A stretch of DNA of 64,000 bases. Origin: Voacanga thouarsii. Its lineage: Eukaryota; Streptophyta; Magnoliopsida; Gentianales; Apocynaceae. The translations under genes were made by a program, and so were the position numbers. The stretch's first letter is position 1, and each line of letters begins with the position of its first letter. The notes below the pieces were generated by a model. That model made no database searches and was not told the DNA's origin. It saw only the letters and a list, made by a program, of their open reading frames with translations. Location: contig JANUWF010001217.1 in the NCBI GenBank assembly GCA_026120185.1, positions 1,054,001-1,118,000 of the forward strand, written 5' to 3'. This document shows positions 23,439 to 35,658 of the stretch, one piece after another.

Positions 23439-25096
23439 AAGGTTGACAAAGTTAGGGCAATTGTGCTTTTTGAGGAGACAATTAGGGGTTCGTCTAATAA
23501 TGTTAGGGTTGTGGTCCACTTCATTTGGATTTCGAAGCTCAGTGATTTTGGTAACTCTCAATTTGTTACAAATAAGTTAATTCAAGAGGAAAGCCATAAG
23601 GAAAGTGTAAAGAATGTTGAAATTATATCGGTTCCTGAGAGGTCAAGTCAAGGTGGCCTTCTAAGTGTAAGAGATTGAGTACAAATTTGATAGCACTAGG
23701 GAAGGAATGAGAGATTCAACAGAGGGCCACTAATGATGTTTAGGAAAAGATAATGATGATGGGTATACTTAATTTACTCATTTACCCTTATTAAAATTGC
23801 ATATTACGTAATATGTTATTTTTTTTACTAATGGTCAATTTAATAGATATAGAAAATTGAGAAAAATTACAAATTAAAATATCGATTAGACTCAAAACAA
23901 AATCTAGATAGTAATGTGAGATTTTGTAAAAACTTTAGATGATAAAGTAAATTTTTCCAAAAAACTTAGTGGAATATTTGGTATTTCAATTCTTATTGAT
24001 CATCTAAAATTAAAATATATGTACATTGGTTTAATGAAGTAATTGGAGAATGGCAAAGGGTAGAAGTGGAATTATGTAGTAATTGTTAAAAAAAATAAAT
24101 GAGAAATTACTCTAACTTCTCCAACCCCTTGAAGGAATAATTAAAAAAAAAAGAATTATTCTAAGACGTTTTTGTGATCAATGTAATGTTGCTTTTTTGC
24201 ACTTATGATTTAAGAGAAGAAATATATTATTATTGGTAATTTTTTTTCTTAGTCATAATTGATGAGATGAAAGATAATACAATAAAGCATACAAAGAGTG
24301 GTAAGAAGAAAAGGTATTAGTTAAGATTATAGTTGTTATTCAAATAGTGTTTGATTAATGGTCAAATTTGAATTTAAACTCAATAATTAATGTTTGATTT
24401 TGTTAAATTTTATTTGAACAAGCATAACTCAATTGGCATATTTGATAACTCAATTAAATATTTAAAATTAATTAACTAAATATTTATTTTATTAAGTACA
24501 TTTAATAACGAATAATAGTAAGTGTTTAATTGATTAATTATATTTAATAACTATCACTTAATTGATTAAGATGTATTGGAGTCTTATTATAAATTTTAAA
24601 GTAAAATGAAAGTTAATTAAGTCTAAATTTGTTAAATACTCATATAATTATTAATATTTTTTATATTTAATTTAAATTATAATAAAATACGGTGTAAAAT
24701 AAATTATAATTAATTTTAAATTTTAAATTTTAAAATTAAGTCTTAAAATTTTAATTTTATCAAATAAACTCTAAGTAAAAGTCTTGGTTAGATTTACTGG
24801 GAGGATGTATCAAAAAGAATTTTTTAATTACAACCCCCTCCCCCTTTTGCTAAGTAGGAAAAAAAAGAGGCTATTTAAGTCGATATAATAAGTTCTTTAA
24901 TTTGTGTGCCTCAACATTTAGCCTGCCTAATCGTTTTAAGTTAAACAACCATAAGTTTGGGGAAACTTCTTATAATACTGAAAGACCGACCAGATGAAAT
25001 AGGCCTTGTGGCGAGAAGCCCATGGAAAGGTTGTGGACAATAATTTGTTCATGGGTTCTATATCCTACTCGAGGGAGGGAAATAGCTTATTAAGAG
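23439..25096. other. AT-rich intergenic DNA between the two copia elements
   Basis: A frame at 23463-23678 (+) reads KVRAIVLFEETIRGSS without family assignment. The rest is AT-rich with no gene seen. The block presumably continues the sequence interrupted by the first copia insertion. Confidence 0.4.
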
Positions 25097-25101
25097 CTCG
25101 C

Positions 25102-25397
25102 GGTTGTCAATATGTTGAATTAGTGAAAGCTCCACTAATTATGGATTATATGGATGTCCATCATTCAGTAGAGACACCACTAATTTATATTAGTGGAAGA
25201 TGATGTATTTCACTAAATAAGAACTCTATAAATAGAGCTATTCTCTAAACTTGAAATGTATCATCATTTTTTGTGAAAGAATTGTGAGAGAAAATAAAGA
25301 GAGAAATTTGAAGAAATTCTTATGCAAAGAATAGTTAGAGTTTTCTTAGTGTGTAGTGTGTAGATTTTATTCTAATACTACCTAAAATTTTATAACA
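25102..25397 (+). repeat. 5' LTR of second copia element
   Basis: Begins GGTTGTCAATATG (the 3' LTR has TGTTGTAAATATG) and ends TTTTATAACA. It has TATAAATA at 25228-25235. It contains the complementary words CCACTAAT and ATTAGTGG, so part of it can fold back. It lacks a ~20 bp CACTAATTAGTGG-containing piece present in the 3' LTR. Confidence 0.88.
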
Positions 25398-25480
25398 CGT
25401 TATCAGTACGAGTCTCTACCATTACAAAAGCCAGAAGACTACAGCACGAGTCTCTACCGTTAAACAAGCCAGAAGACAGG
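25398..25480 (+). promoter_or_regulatory. Candidate primer-site region and duplicated leader, second copia
   Basis: CGTTATCAGTACGAG directly follows the 5' LTR, where a tRNA primer site is expected; the matching tRNA was not determined. The leader contains a ~38 bp-period tandem duplication (25406-25440 and 25444-25478), each copy with ACGAGTCTCTACC and GCCAGAAGAC. Confidence 0.5.
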
Positions 25481-25499
25481 TACACATTTATTGATCCTT

Positions 25500-26572
25500 A
25501 AGGCTAACCTTGCTAAACTCGAATTTGTAGCCCTTGATATTTCTGGAAAGAATTATATGTCATAGGTTCTCGATGTAGAAATGCATCTAAATGCTGAAGG
25601 TCTTAGTGAAACTATTCAATAAAATAATAGTGCATCTGCACAACAAAAGGCCAAAGCTTTGATTTTTATCTGTCGTCATATCAACGAAAATTTGAAAATG
25701 GAATATCTTACCGAAAAAGATCTATATATCCTGTGGGTAAATTTAAAAGAAAGATTTGACCACCTGAAGATGGTCATACTACCTACTGCATGGTATGAAT
25801 GGTTGCACCTAAGGTTGCAAGATTTTAAAATTGTGAATGAATATAGCTCCGTGATATATAAAATTACATCTCAGTTAAAATTATGCGGAGAAAAAATTAC
25901 TGATGAAGATATACTGGAAAAAATATTTTCCACCTTTCATGCCTCGAATATTGTCCTGCAGCAACAATATTGAGAAAAAGGTATATAAAATTTACAAATT
26001 TAATTACTACCCTCTTCATTGTAGAGAAAATTAATGAGTTATTATTGAGAAATCATGAAGCCAGACCAACTGGCTCAACAGTACTCCTAGAAGTGAATGA
26101 TGTTGGCTCCAGCAAAAGCCATCATTATAGTCGTAGTCGTGGTCGTGGCCATGGCCGTGGTCGTCATTATGGTCGTGGACATACTCGATATTTTCCTTAT
26201 CACAGTAATAATCAAGCTATGAGAAATACTGGCCATTTGAAGTGGAACAGAAAAGATAGTAAGGGAAAAGAAAAAGAAATGGAAGAAAATTATGAGGAAA
26301 AGTGTTATAGATGTAGCATGAAAGGTCATTGGTCACGTAACTGTCGTACGGCCAAGTATTTAGTGGAATTATATCAAACTTCACTGAAAAATAAAAATAA
26401 AAATATTAAAGAAAATTTTTCTCAACATCCAGTAAATGATATTGAGGATGATGATATTGATCCTAAAGATCTTAATATTAATATTACCCATATGGAAGTA
26501 GCTAATTTTTTTGAACACCCAGACGGTAGGATGGACCATTTAATTGGTGATGGTAGTGTTCAAAATAACTAA
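25500..26572 (+). pseudogene. copia gag remnant (second copia)
   Basis: Recognisable UBN2-type gag: LEFVALDISGKNYMS, then KALIFICRHINENLKMEYLT, LWVNLKERFDHLKMV and YSSVIYKITSQLKLCGEKIT. After stops near 25970 an Arg/His/Gly-rich stretch (RSRGRGHGRGRHYGRGHTR) precedes an intact CCHC zinc knuckle CYRCSMKGHWSRNC (~26305-26345). An acidic tail follows. Stops at ~25560, 25620 and 25970 break the frame. Confidence 0.82.
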
Positions 26573-26647
26573 TGCCTCACCTTGATATTTTTGAATTTTC
26601 ATTATATTTTAATAATATTTACGTTTGCATATATATTTTTTTGTTCA

Positions 26648-29600
26648 GATGGCTGTTGTTAATGATGATGTATGTATTATTGATAGTGAAACTATACATA
26701 CCATACTAAAAAATGAGAAATATTTTTCTTACCTCAAAATGGGAGAAATAAATATTTATACAATAAACGAGTAGTACAAATGTGATTGAAGGCTCCGGAA
26801 GAGCTAGTATATTGTTGCCTGAAGGAACAACAATTACTATTGATAAGGCACTATTTTCCTCAAAATCCAGAAGAAATTTATTGAGTTTTAAAAATATTCG
26901 CAGAAATGGGTATCATATTGAAACAAATGAGGAAAATGGTATTGAACATCTTTATATTATTCAAATTCATTTGAGTAAGAAATCTATATTAGAAAAACTG
27001 TCGTCTTTTTCTATTGGTCTATATTTTGCAAAAATATGTACAAGTGAAATTCATCTATCTAGTAAACTAGAAGTTTACTGATTCTACTACTTTTAGCATT
27101 TGGCATGACCGGTTGGGTCATCTGAGATCTACCATGATGAGAAGAATAATTGAGAATACACATGGTCATCTCTTAAAAAATAAAAAGATATTGACATCAG
27201 AAAAATTCTCATGTGCTGCATATTCCCAAGAAAAATTAATTGTTAGACCATCACTAGTAAAAGTAGGAGCTGAAAGTCCTACATTTCTTGAATGGATTCA
27301 TGGAGACATTTGTGGACCTATTGATCTACCATGTGGACCGTTCAAATATTTTATGATTTTAATTGATGCATTATCCCGATGGTCACATGTGTATTTATTA
27401 TTTACTTGCAATCTGGCATTTGCGAGATTACTTGCTCAAATAATTAAATTACGAGTACAATTTCCTAACCATCATATTAAAAATATCCGTTTGGATAATG
27501 TTGGTGAATTTTCATCACATACTTTTGATGCATATTGTATGTCAATTGAGATTAATATTGAACATCTTGTAACTCATGTTCATACACAAAATGGTCTTGT
27601 TGAATATTTTATTAAAATATTACAATTAATTACTAGACCATTATTAATGAAAACAAATCTTTCAACATCTGCCTGGGGACATGCTATTTTACATGCTGCA
27701 GTACTTGTACGTATAAGGCCAATTAGTTGTCATAAATTCTCTTCTTTGCAATTGGCTTTTGGTTCAGAATCAAATATTGCTTATTTAAGAATTTTTGGGT
27801 GTGTTGTATATGTTCCAATTGCATCAAACCAACGTACAAAGATGGGTCCTCAAAGAAGAAATGGGATATACATTGGATATGATTCTCCCTCTATTATCAA
27901 GTATGTTCAACCCCTAATAGGAGATGTATTCACAGCAATATTTGCTGATTGTCATTTTGATGAATCATTATTTCCTAAATTAAGGGGGGAACATAAACAG
28001 TATAATAAAGATCTTACTTGGACAACATCATTAAATTATCTCGATCCGCGCACAAGTGCATGTGAACTTGAAATTCAAAAGATAATTCATTTGTAAAGCA
28101 TTGCAAATCAAATGGCATACGCTTTTGTTGACTCCAAAAGAGTAACAAAATCGCATATTCTAGTTATAGATGCTCCTATTCAACTTGAAGTTCCAAGAGA
28201 ATAAAAGATTATACCTATAGCTGTTGAGCCAAAAGCACGCCAGAAGCGTGGCCGACCTCTTGGTTCTAAAGATAAAATTTTCGAAAGAAAAGAGGATTAA
28301 ATGATCCAAATGATCATATTGAAGAAAAGAATGATAAAGACCAAGAGATAACTGATGATAAAGAATCAGAAGTTGATGAAAGTAATATTGAAATTTCTAT
28401 CAATTATACCACTTCCGGTAGAAGTTGGAATCGGATAGAAACAATTATTGATAATATGTTTGCATAAATATATCTCTTGATGTGATATAGGATAATGATG
28501 ATCTTGAACCAATATCAATTGATGAATGTCGGCATAAAAAAGATTGGCTACAATGGAAAGATGCGATTTAATCGGAGTTAAATGTACTGACAAAACATAA
28601 AGTCTTCGAACCTGTAGTCCGAATACCAGAAAGTGTAAAACCTATTGGTTACAAATGAATATTTGTGCGAAAACGCAATGAAAATAATGAAATCGTACGC
28701 TATAAAGCATGGTTAATAGCCCAAGGTTTTTCACAAAAACCATGTATTGATTATAATGAAATTTATTCTCCTATTGTTGATACTATTACACTCCGATATC
28801 TTATCAATTTGGCAGTACATGAAAAGATATATATGCGCCTATTAAATATTGTCATTGTTTACTTGTATGAAAATTTAGAAAATAATGTTTACATGAAAAT
28901 CATCGAAATATTTCATATGCCTGAAGCATATAAACATTATCCTCGTGAAAATTACTCCATCAAGTTACAAAAATCATTATATGGCTTGAAGCAATCTAGG
29001 CGCATGTGGTTCAATCGTCTTAGTGAATATTTATTGAAAGCGGGATTTAACAATGACCAGGTATGTCCATGTATTTTTATTAAGAAATTTGGTTCTAAAT
29101 TTGTTATATTAGTTATATATGTTGATGATATTAATCTTATTGGAACTCCTGAAGAGCTCTAAGAAATAATTGATTATTTAAAAAGAGAATTCGAAATCAA
29201 TGAATTTTGGTAAAATTAAATTTTGTCTTGGTTTACAAATTGAACATCTGAAAAGTGGAATATTTATTCATCAATCAACATATACAGGAAAAGTTCTAAA
29301 AAGATTTTACATGAACAAAACACATCCATTGAGTATTCCAATGATTGTCCGGTCATTAGATGTGAATAAAGATCCTTTCCGACCTCAAGAAGATGATGAA
29401 GAACTCCTTGGTTTTGAAGTACCATATCTCCAGTGCAATTGATGCATTGATGTATCTTACTAATAATACACGACCTGATATTGCCTTTGCTGTCAATTTA
29501 TTAGTAAGATTTAGTTCTTTACCAATACGACAACATTGGAATAGAATTAAACAAGTCTTTCGATATCTCCAAGGTACAATTGATCTCGAATTATTTTATT

Positions 29601-30142
29601 CAAATAAAACCAACCCAACATTGATAGGTTATGCAGATGCTGGTTATTTATCTGATCCACATAAAACACGTTCTCAAACGAGCTATCTATTTATATGTGA
29701 AAATGCTGCTATATCATAGCGTTCTACAAAATAATCTATAGCAGCTACTTCTTCAAATCATGTTGAAATTATAGCCATTCATGAAGTAAGTCGATAATAT
29801 GTATGGTTAAGATCAATGATTCATTATATCCGAGAAAGTTGTAGATTATCATCTATCAGAGATATTCCAACTCCTCTTTATGAAGATAATGTAACTTGCA
29901 TAGCTCAATTACGAGGAGGATATATTAAAGGAGATCGGACAAAACATATTTCATCAAAATTCTTCTTTACTCATGAACTTTAGAAGAAAGGTGAAATTGA
30001 TATGCTACAAATTTGGTCATGTGACAACCTCGCAGATATTTTCACGAAGACTTTACCGACTGAAACATTTGAAAAGTTGAGATATAAAATCGGTATGCGT
30101 CGGTTAAAAGATTTAAAGGAATTATCTCATCAGGTGGAGTAA
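26648..30142 (+). pseudogene. copia pol remnant (protease-integrase-RT-RNase H, second copia)
   Basis: Protease: CIIDSETIHTILKN, where the catalytic DSG is DSE. GAG-pre-integrase and integrase: FWHDRLGHLRSTMMRRI, WIHGDICGPIDLP, IRLDNVGEFSSH and HTQNGLVEYF, open over 27113-28096. RT: KAWLIAQGFSQKPCIDYNE and YVDD at 29118-29129. RNase H: IGYADAGYLSDPHKTRSQTS and SSNHVEIIAIHEVSR. The C-terminus is DNLADIFTKTLPTETFEKL and the frame ends at TAA 30140-30142. Multiple stops and frame changes fall at ~28200-28660, ~29160, ~29440 and ~29720. Confidence 0.9.
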
Positions 30143-30252
30143 TAAACAGACATATAGAATAGTGTACTCTTTTTCCTTCACTAAATTTTTTTTTTACTTG
30201 GTTTTTATCTAGTAAGGTTTTAACGAGGCATATTCTTTATGTAATGGATATT

Positions 30253-30262
30253 CAAGGGGGAG
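30253..30262 (+). promoter_or_regulatory. Polypurine tract, second copia
   Basis: CAAGGGGGAG lies immediately before the 3' LTR (TGTTGTAAAT). Confidence 0.85.
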
Positions 30263-30575
30263 TGTTGTAAATATGTTGAATTAGTAGAAGCTTCACTAAT
30301 TAGTGGAAGCTCCACTAATTATGGATTATATGGATGTCCACCATTTAGTGGAGACACCACTAATTTATATTAGTGGAAGATGATATATTCTACTAAATAA
30401 GAGCTCTATAAATAGAGTTATTCTCTAAAATTGAAATGTACCATCATTTTTTGTGAAAGAATTGTGAGAGAAAAGAAAGAGAAATTTGAAAAAATTTTTT
30501 TACAAAGAATAGTTAGAGTTTTCTTAATGTGTAGTATATAGATTTTATTCTAACACTATTTAAAATTTTATAATA
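30263..30575 (+). repeat. 3' LTR of second copia element
   Basis: Collinear with 25102-25397 apart from point changes and an extra ~20 bp CACTAATTAGTGG-containing block near 30293-30312 that looks like a local duplication. Confidence 0.88.
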
Positions 30576-30580
30576 CTCTC

Positions 30581-32936
30581 AATATTTTGTTTGATTATAT
30601 TATTATAATATATATATGTTTATTGTTATAATCCAACGCTTTTAGGATATGTTTTGCATTAAGTTGTCCTAGGATATGATAAAAAAGATTTAAAGAAAAT
30701 AAAATTTTATTTGTAAAATATTTTTAACTTGATGATACAAGCGAAAATTTGTAGGGAAAATTTTAGAGATAATATTTATCTACTAAATTTATTCATCCTT
30801 CTAATGATTACGAAGTATGCTATATATGGAAATATTCCCTCAATTGAAAGTAAATTAATCTACTTATTATTATAAATCATTTCAAAAGAATTAACATTTT
30901 CTTTAAAAGAAATTTTTTTAACATATTAACAATTGAAAGAAATTTTTTTTATATAAGATCTCTTATCATCTCAAATGCTGTAATTCCTTTGAGACGAAAG
31001 TAGTATTTCTTCATCCAAAATATTAAGTAATAATATATTAGTAGAGAAAAATTTGGGCCGAGGATGGGCTAATGACTTTCGTTTGGGCTGGAAATCTACA
31101 AGTTCACAGGCCAGATTTGAAAACCAGCCTCTTTAAAAGCCATCACATTAAAGCCCAGTAGCCAGCCCACAGGAAGGGTCCACATGGCACGGTTTTGGAA
31201 AGGAAAATAGGAGCAGAGAAGTGGGTCTGGAACTAGAAATTTCCAGATAAAGATATGGACAATCAATGTGCAATTTGAGTTGGCCCATCTCCATGTGATT
31301 TTGAAGTGTTTGTTTCTTTGATGGTGAGGTACATGCATTGCATCAAAGATAAAGCGAAGGCAAGAAAGAATTGTGCTTTTCCCAGCTTGTACTGATGATT
31401 TATACGTTACCACATTCTGAAACATCTTTTCATGTCACAACTACTAGATGGGACATATATCAAAGAAAGGGAGGAGCATCTCCAATAATCCATAGTCTGA
31501 AAAATCCGGCCTGTCCCAAGATTGTGTAGTGATCTAACTCATGAAATAGTAAGTGTGGCCAGTCTTGTATGATTTGCTGAGTTTAGAATTTATTTAGTGC
31601 GCATTTTTTGATATTATAAAAGAAAAAAACATGTTGCGTCTGAATATATTTTTTGATTTCTCATTCGATTCTTTGCGATAGAGAAGACAATAAGAGTTTT
31701 TTCTATTTTTAGATAATTTCGATAAAAGATAAAAATTTTAATAAATTTAAATTAAGTATTTGATTGTTAAATTATTATATTAATTTATTAAAAATTATTT
31801 TATAGGCTTAGGTGGGATGGTAGAGAAGAATCCAAGTTTGCACTGGTATATATAGGAATTTGACGATGGCAGACCCTATATTAATCCCTGGCCTCATATT
31901 CCATCCATCCAATTTCATCTTTGATGTGTACTACGTTGCCGGTGGCCACAAAGACTATCATATCATCGGGTCCATCGTGGGTGGATTTATAAATAATATT
32001 TAAATGTTTGATTTTGCAATCACTCAGAGATAAAGTCCATTATGATCACTCGTGTTTACGCTTTAACAATCATACGATCCTTTTGACCATACTGCCACCA
32101 ATTGATCAAGAAGGTCCCCATATCCAAAATTCTTATTATAAATTATACTTTTTTCTGAAAGTAAAAAATTTATCGGAATTATTTTTTATCTCTATATCAA
32201 AATTTATTATTAATCCTTTTAAAAGATAGTATGATTCTTTACCATCAAGTCACTCAAACACTTTAAAACTATACCCAAAAGATGGAATGAATACAAATTT
32301 CAATAACTAAATCATATGCTATCCATGTCATCCAGAAATGGCGCAGAGAACAAAGTGAAGTTTTCTTTTCCCATATGTTATTTGGTTGTCCAAATGCCTT
32401 TTGTTTTAATTATTGATGATCAAACACACATGCATATCAGTATTGTTTTAGGCAATCTTGAGCAACTTTAAGTCCTAATGCCCCAACTTGCTTCCCTCAT
32501 CTCTATCTGGCCTAAAGAGTTGTTATCAAAATCACCCTTTACTGATTAATCATGACTTATATAATGTGTTGTATGCGGCCGAAAGCTATGGTCCTATTTG
32601 CTGCAAAGGTTTGTTTGGTTTATATCACGCTCGAAGAACACCAATCTAAGAGGGGGCCAATGGCAATAAATCCTCTCAGATCAAGAAATCTATAATCAAT
32701 TTGGAATGGTCCTACCCAGCTTTCCAAGTAAATTAGCCGGCACAAGCAATTAGAACCAAGCAAGCGCTGGATGAAGAGATACTTCTCAGAATTGCATACA
32801 TAGAAGGTTGTTTTTACTTTTAAATGATTACAGTGATAGATTATCTCACGAATTGAGAGATAGCTTAATTGAACAATTAATGATACGGAATAATAACACT
32901 CTAAATTTGAAACGAGTTACTTTTTTTTTTTGTTGA
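30581..32936. other. Intergenic DNA between second copia and gypsy element
   Basis: AT-rich with patches of moderate GC near 31070-31400. No gene, RNA or repeat could be supported; a - strand frame at 31096-31425 has no family features. Confidence 0.4.
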
Positions 32937-32941
32937 TTTAT

Positions 32942-33804
32942 TGTAGACAAATAATTTTGGGATAAAATATATTTTCAAGACTAAAAAAAATTATATATTT
33001 TAGTCTTTATTAATTAAAATTAATTTATAAATAAATATAATTATTCTTGAATTAATTAGTATAATTGGGCTATCATTAAAAGTCCATTAAATTCAATGGA
33101 TTATAAAATTAGACTATTAAAATTGGGTTATTGTTAATGACCAATTTTATATTAAATCTAATATATTATGGATTAAATGGAATTGGACTAGGCCATAAAG
33201 TTGGATTTTTTAAAATCTCATAACCTAAATGTAATGTGGATTAAATGAGATTAGGCTAAAATATAAATTAAGCCCAGGTTATTTTAAACCCAAGTCCATT
33301 AGGGTTTGTTGGGAAACTCCTTTAAAATCCCACATCGACTATTTATGTTAAAGTCAAGGAATTTTTAGCCTATAAATAGGGTCTTCCTTCAATGGTTCAA
33401 GACACCCCGAGATCCTTAAGCTCAAGTTTCAACAAACAAGAGGTATCAAACATTCAAGCTTCATCAAGTTCAAGGTTCAAAAGCTTTATCAAGTTCAAGG
33501 TTCAGAATCGTCATCAAATTAAGGTTCAAAATCTTCATCAAATGTCAAGGTGTTCATCTTGCTCTGCATCAAACAACTCTCGAAGGCTTGGCAATCAAGT
33601 GTTCGTCATCAAATCCCGTTCGATCCGAGATCAAGCTTTTCGGCCCTCGAATCAACGTTTTTAAAAAAAGGAAGAATCGGAAGACTTATCCTGCAATTGA
33701 GGACTTCTTCGGAGATTTGTAACCACTTTTTATATTTACTAAATATTTTGTAAATTTTGATATTTTTCTTGTCTTATTTGTAGACTTGAAATTTGTCGTA
33801 TACA
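32942..33804 (+). repeat. 5' LTR of Tat gypsy element
   Basis: Starts TGTAGACAAATAATTTTGGG and ends GTCGTATACA. It has TATAAATA at 33371-33378. Downstream (33459-33545) is a run of diverged ~25 bp repeats built on TCATCAAGTTCAAGGTTCA. Confidence 0.93.
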
Positions 33805-33830
33805 AATTTCTGGCACACCCAGTGGGACCA
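33805..33830 (+). promoter_or_regulatory. Candidate primer-binding region, Tat gypsy
   Basis: TGGCACACCCAGTGGGACC begins a few bases after the 5' LTR, the position of the tRNA primer site in this lineage. The exact tRNA was not determined. Confidence 0.5.
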
Positions 33831-33902
33831 TCTTTGCCTCCCATCTCTTCTCTTCAACCTTTAAATCAATCACAAGTTCAAGTACAAGTACAAATCAACT
33901 TA

Positions 33903-35640
33903 ATGGCCCCAAAGAACAGCAAAACTATCATGGAGGCTGCTACAACTATTGACAAGGTTCCATAAGCTTCAAGCCAAGGCATGCTGACAAGAAGTAAGGC
34001 TCGAGCTCTTTCACAAAGCGAGACTCAAAACTTCGGCGTTGTCTCATTGCTTGCAACCGCAAAGTTGAAGCAAGATGCTACTTTTACAATGCAAAAGATG
34101 TCACTTGCATTTGAGAAGACCAACATCTCCAAGCAAGCTGACCAAAGTTCAAGTACTGGCTTTGCGCCTCAATCCCTCCATGGGGACCTCAAATTCAAAG
34201 CTTCATTCAATGAAGATTTTACTGCTTCTTCTGTGGCACCAGTTATGGTGATGGGCACATCAAATCTGAAAGAGCAACTTGCGCACCTCACAAAATTAGT
34301 GGAGGGACTCGCCAAACGCTCCCAAGAGCAAGATCTTATTGTCGCACATCTCATTAATCGCTTTGAAAAGATTGGCGAAACAAGTCAAGCTCCTCTAAAG
34401 AGATCTGAAGTGCAAGAAGAAGTGGAAACTTCCAAGAAATCACAGAATATTCAGATATCCTCTGAAGGTATGATTCCTGTGGAACAGCTCAAAGACTTCA
34501 TCATGGGTACAATTAATGACAAGTATGAAGGAGGTAGCAAATCTACCTTCACATATGCAAAGCCTTATTCGCAAAGAATTGATGATATAAGAATGTCAAC
34601 TGGATATTAGCCACCAAAGTTTCAACAATTTGATGGCAAAGAAAATCCCAAGCAACACGTGGCTCACTTCACAGAGACGTGCAACAATGCTGGAACTTAT
34701 GGGGAATCTACTAGTGAAGCAGTTTGTACGATCCCTCAAAGAAAATGCATTTGACTGGTACACCAATCTGGCTCCTGGTTCCATCAACAGTTGAGAGCAA
34801 TTTGAACAAGAGTTTCTTAACAGATTCTATAGCATTCGTAGAATCGTTAGCATGGTAGAACTCACCAACTCTCGTCAATAGAAAGACAAACCAGTGGTGG
34901 ACTATATCAACAGATAGAGGAATTTAAACCTCAATTATAGAGATCATCTAAGTGAATCATCAGATATTCCTTAGATGAGCATTCAAGGAATGCACTGGGG
35001 ACTCCAGTATATCCTTAAAGGGATCATGCCAAAGATTTTTGAAGAATTGGCGACCCGTGCTCATGATATGGAATTAAGCATCGTCGCACATAAGGATAAG
35101 GCACCTGTTCAAGACCCCAACAAAGGTAAAGAAAAATAAGATTTTAGAAAAGGGAGCAAATATTTTTCTAAAATTGAGGCAAAGGAGTCCATGGCCACAG
35201 TCACGGCTCCAATAAAAATTTCTTCAAAGGTAACTCAAAAGGTGACAAAAAAGATGAATCCTCCGCAGGAAAGGAAAAAGGTAACCTTAGAAGAAAGGCA
35301 ATATAAGGAATATTCTTTTCTCGACTCTGATGTTTCTTCAATGTTCGATGAATTATTAGTTGCTAAAGCTATAGAGTTGCCGGAGACAAAGCGTCCGAAT
35401 GAAGTTGGACGAATAAATTATCCCAATTACTGCAAGTACCATCGGTTGATTGGTCATCTAATTGAAAAATGTTTTGTATTTAAGGACAAAATCATGTAGT
35501 TGGTCCGTGAAGGACATGTAGTCCTTGAAGAAGACAAAGTAACTGCAAATTTGACAACGGTTGTCATCCCTCCCATTGAACTCGTTATTTTGGAGGTTAA
35601 GTTTGGAAGTTTTGATCCTGTCAAGGTTGAAGTTGACAGA
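33903..35640 (+). pseudogene. Tat gypsy gag remnant
   Basis: The likely gag start is ATG 33903 (MAPKNSKTIMEAATTIDKVP), stopped in frame by TAA 33963-33965 where Gln is plausible; the frame reopens with MLTRSKARALSQSETQN. A coiled segment (LKEQLAHLTKLVEGLAKRSQ) leads to the retrotransposon gag domain. This changes frame near 34700 and continues as LVKQFVRSLKENAFDWYTNL, FEQEFLNRFYSIRRIVSMVE and [26 protein letters not shown] stops replace expected Trp or Gln at several points (SIN-stop-EQ, SRQ-stop-KD, INR-stop-RN, IP-stop-MS). NYCKYHRLIGHLIEKCFVFK is the C-x2-H-x4-H-x4-C-like knuckle region of Tat gag. Confidence 0.85.
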
Positions 35641-35658
35641 TAAGTCCTTCCTACTGAA

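Larger units (their letters stand above)
25102..30575 (+). mobile_element. Ty1/copia LTR retrotransposon (second family), decayed
   Basis: LTRs at 25102-25397 (~296 bp) and 30263-30575 (~313 bp) enclose copia-order gag-pol. Flanking pentamers CTCGC (25097-25101) and CTCTC (30576-30580) differ by one base and are probably the target duplication. Family differs from the first copia: short LTR, different primer-site region, RT of the VIYVDDINLIG type. All coding parts carry stops. Confidence 0.9.

Noticed and set aside
18000..23700. A host gene interrupted by the first copia element
   Set aside because: Joining the flanks across one GGATT copy does not give a continuous reading frame, and no family was recognised.
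25006..25203. A small open frame on + overlapping the second copia's left edge
   Set aside because: It spans the junction between flank and 5' LTR; the similarity to the 3' LTR shows it is repeat sequence.
30860..31020. A second Stowaway-like MITE (GAGACGAAAGTAGTA resembles a Stowaway end)
   Set aside because: No matching inverted partner could be found on the other side.
31096..31425. A 109-residue open frame on -
   Set aside because: No recognisable domain, no flanking exons, and surrounding DNA is intergenic.
33392..33753. Ser/Arg-rich open frames on +
   Set aside because: They lie inside the gypsy 5' LTR in its ~25 bp repeat patch.
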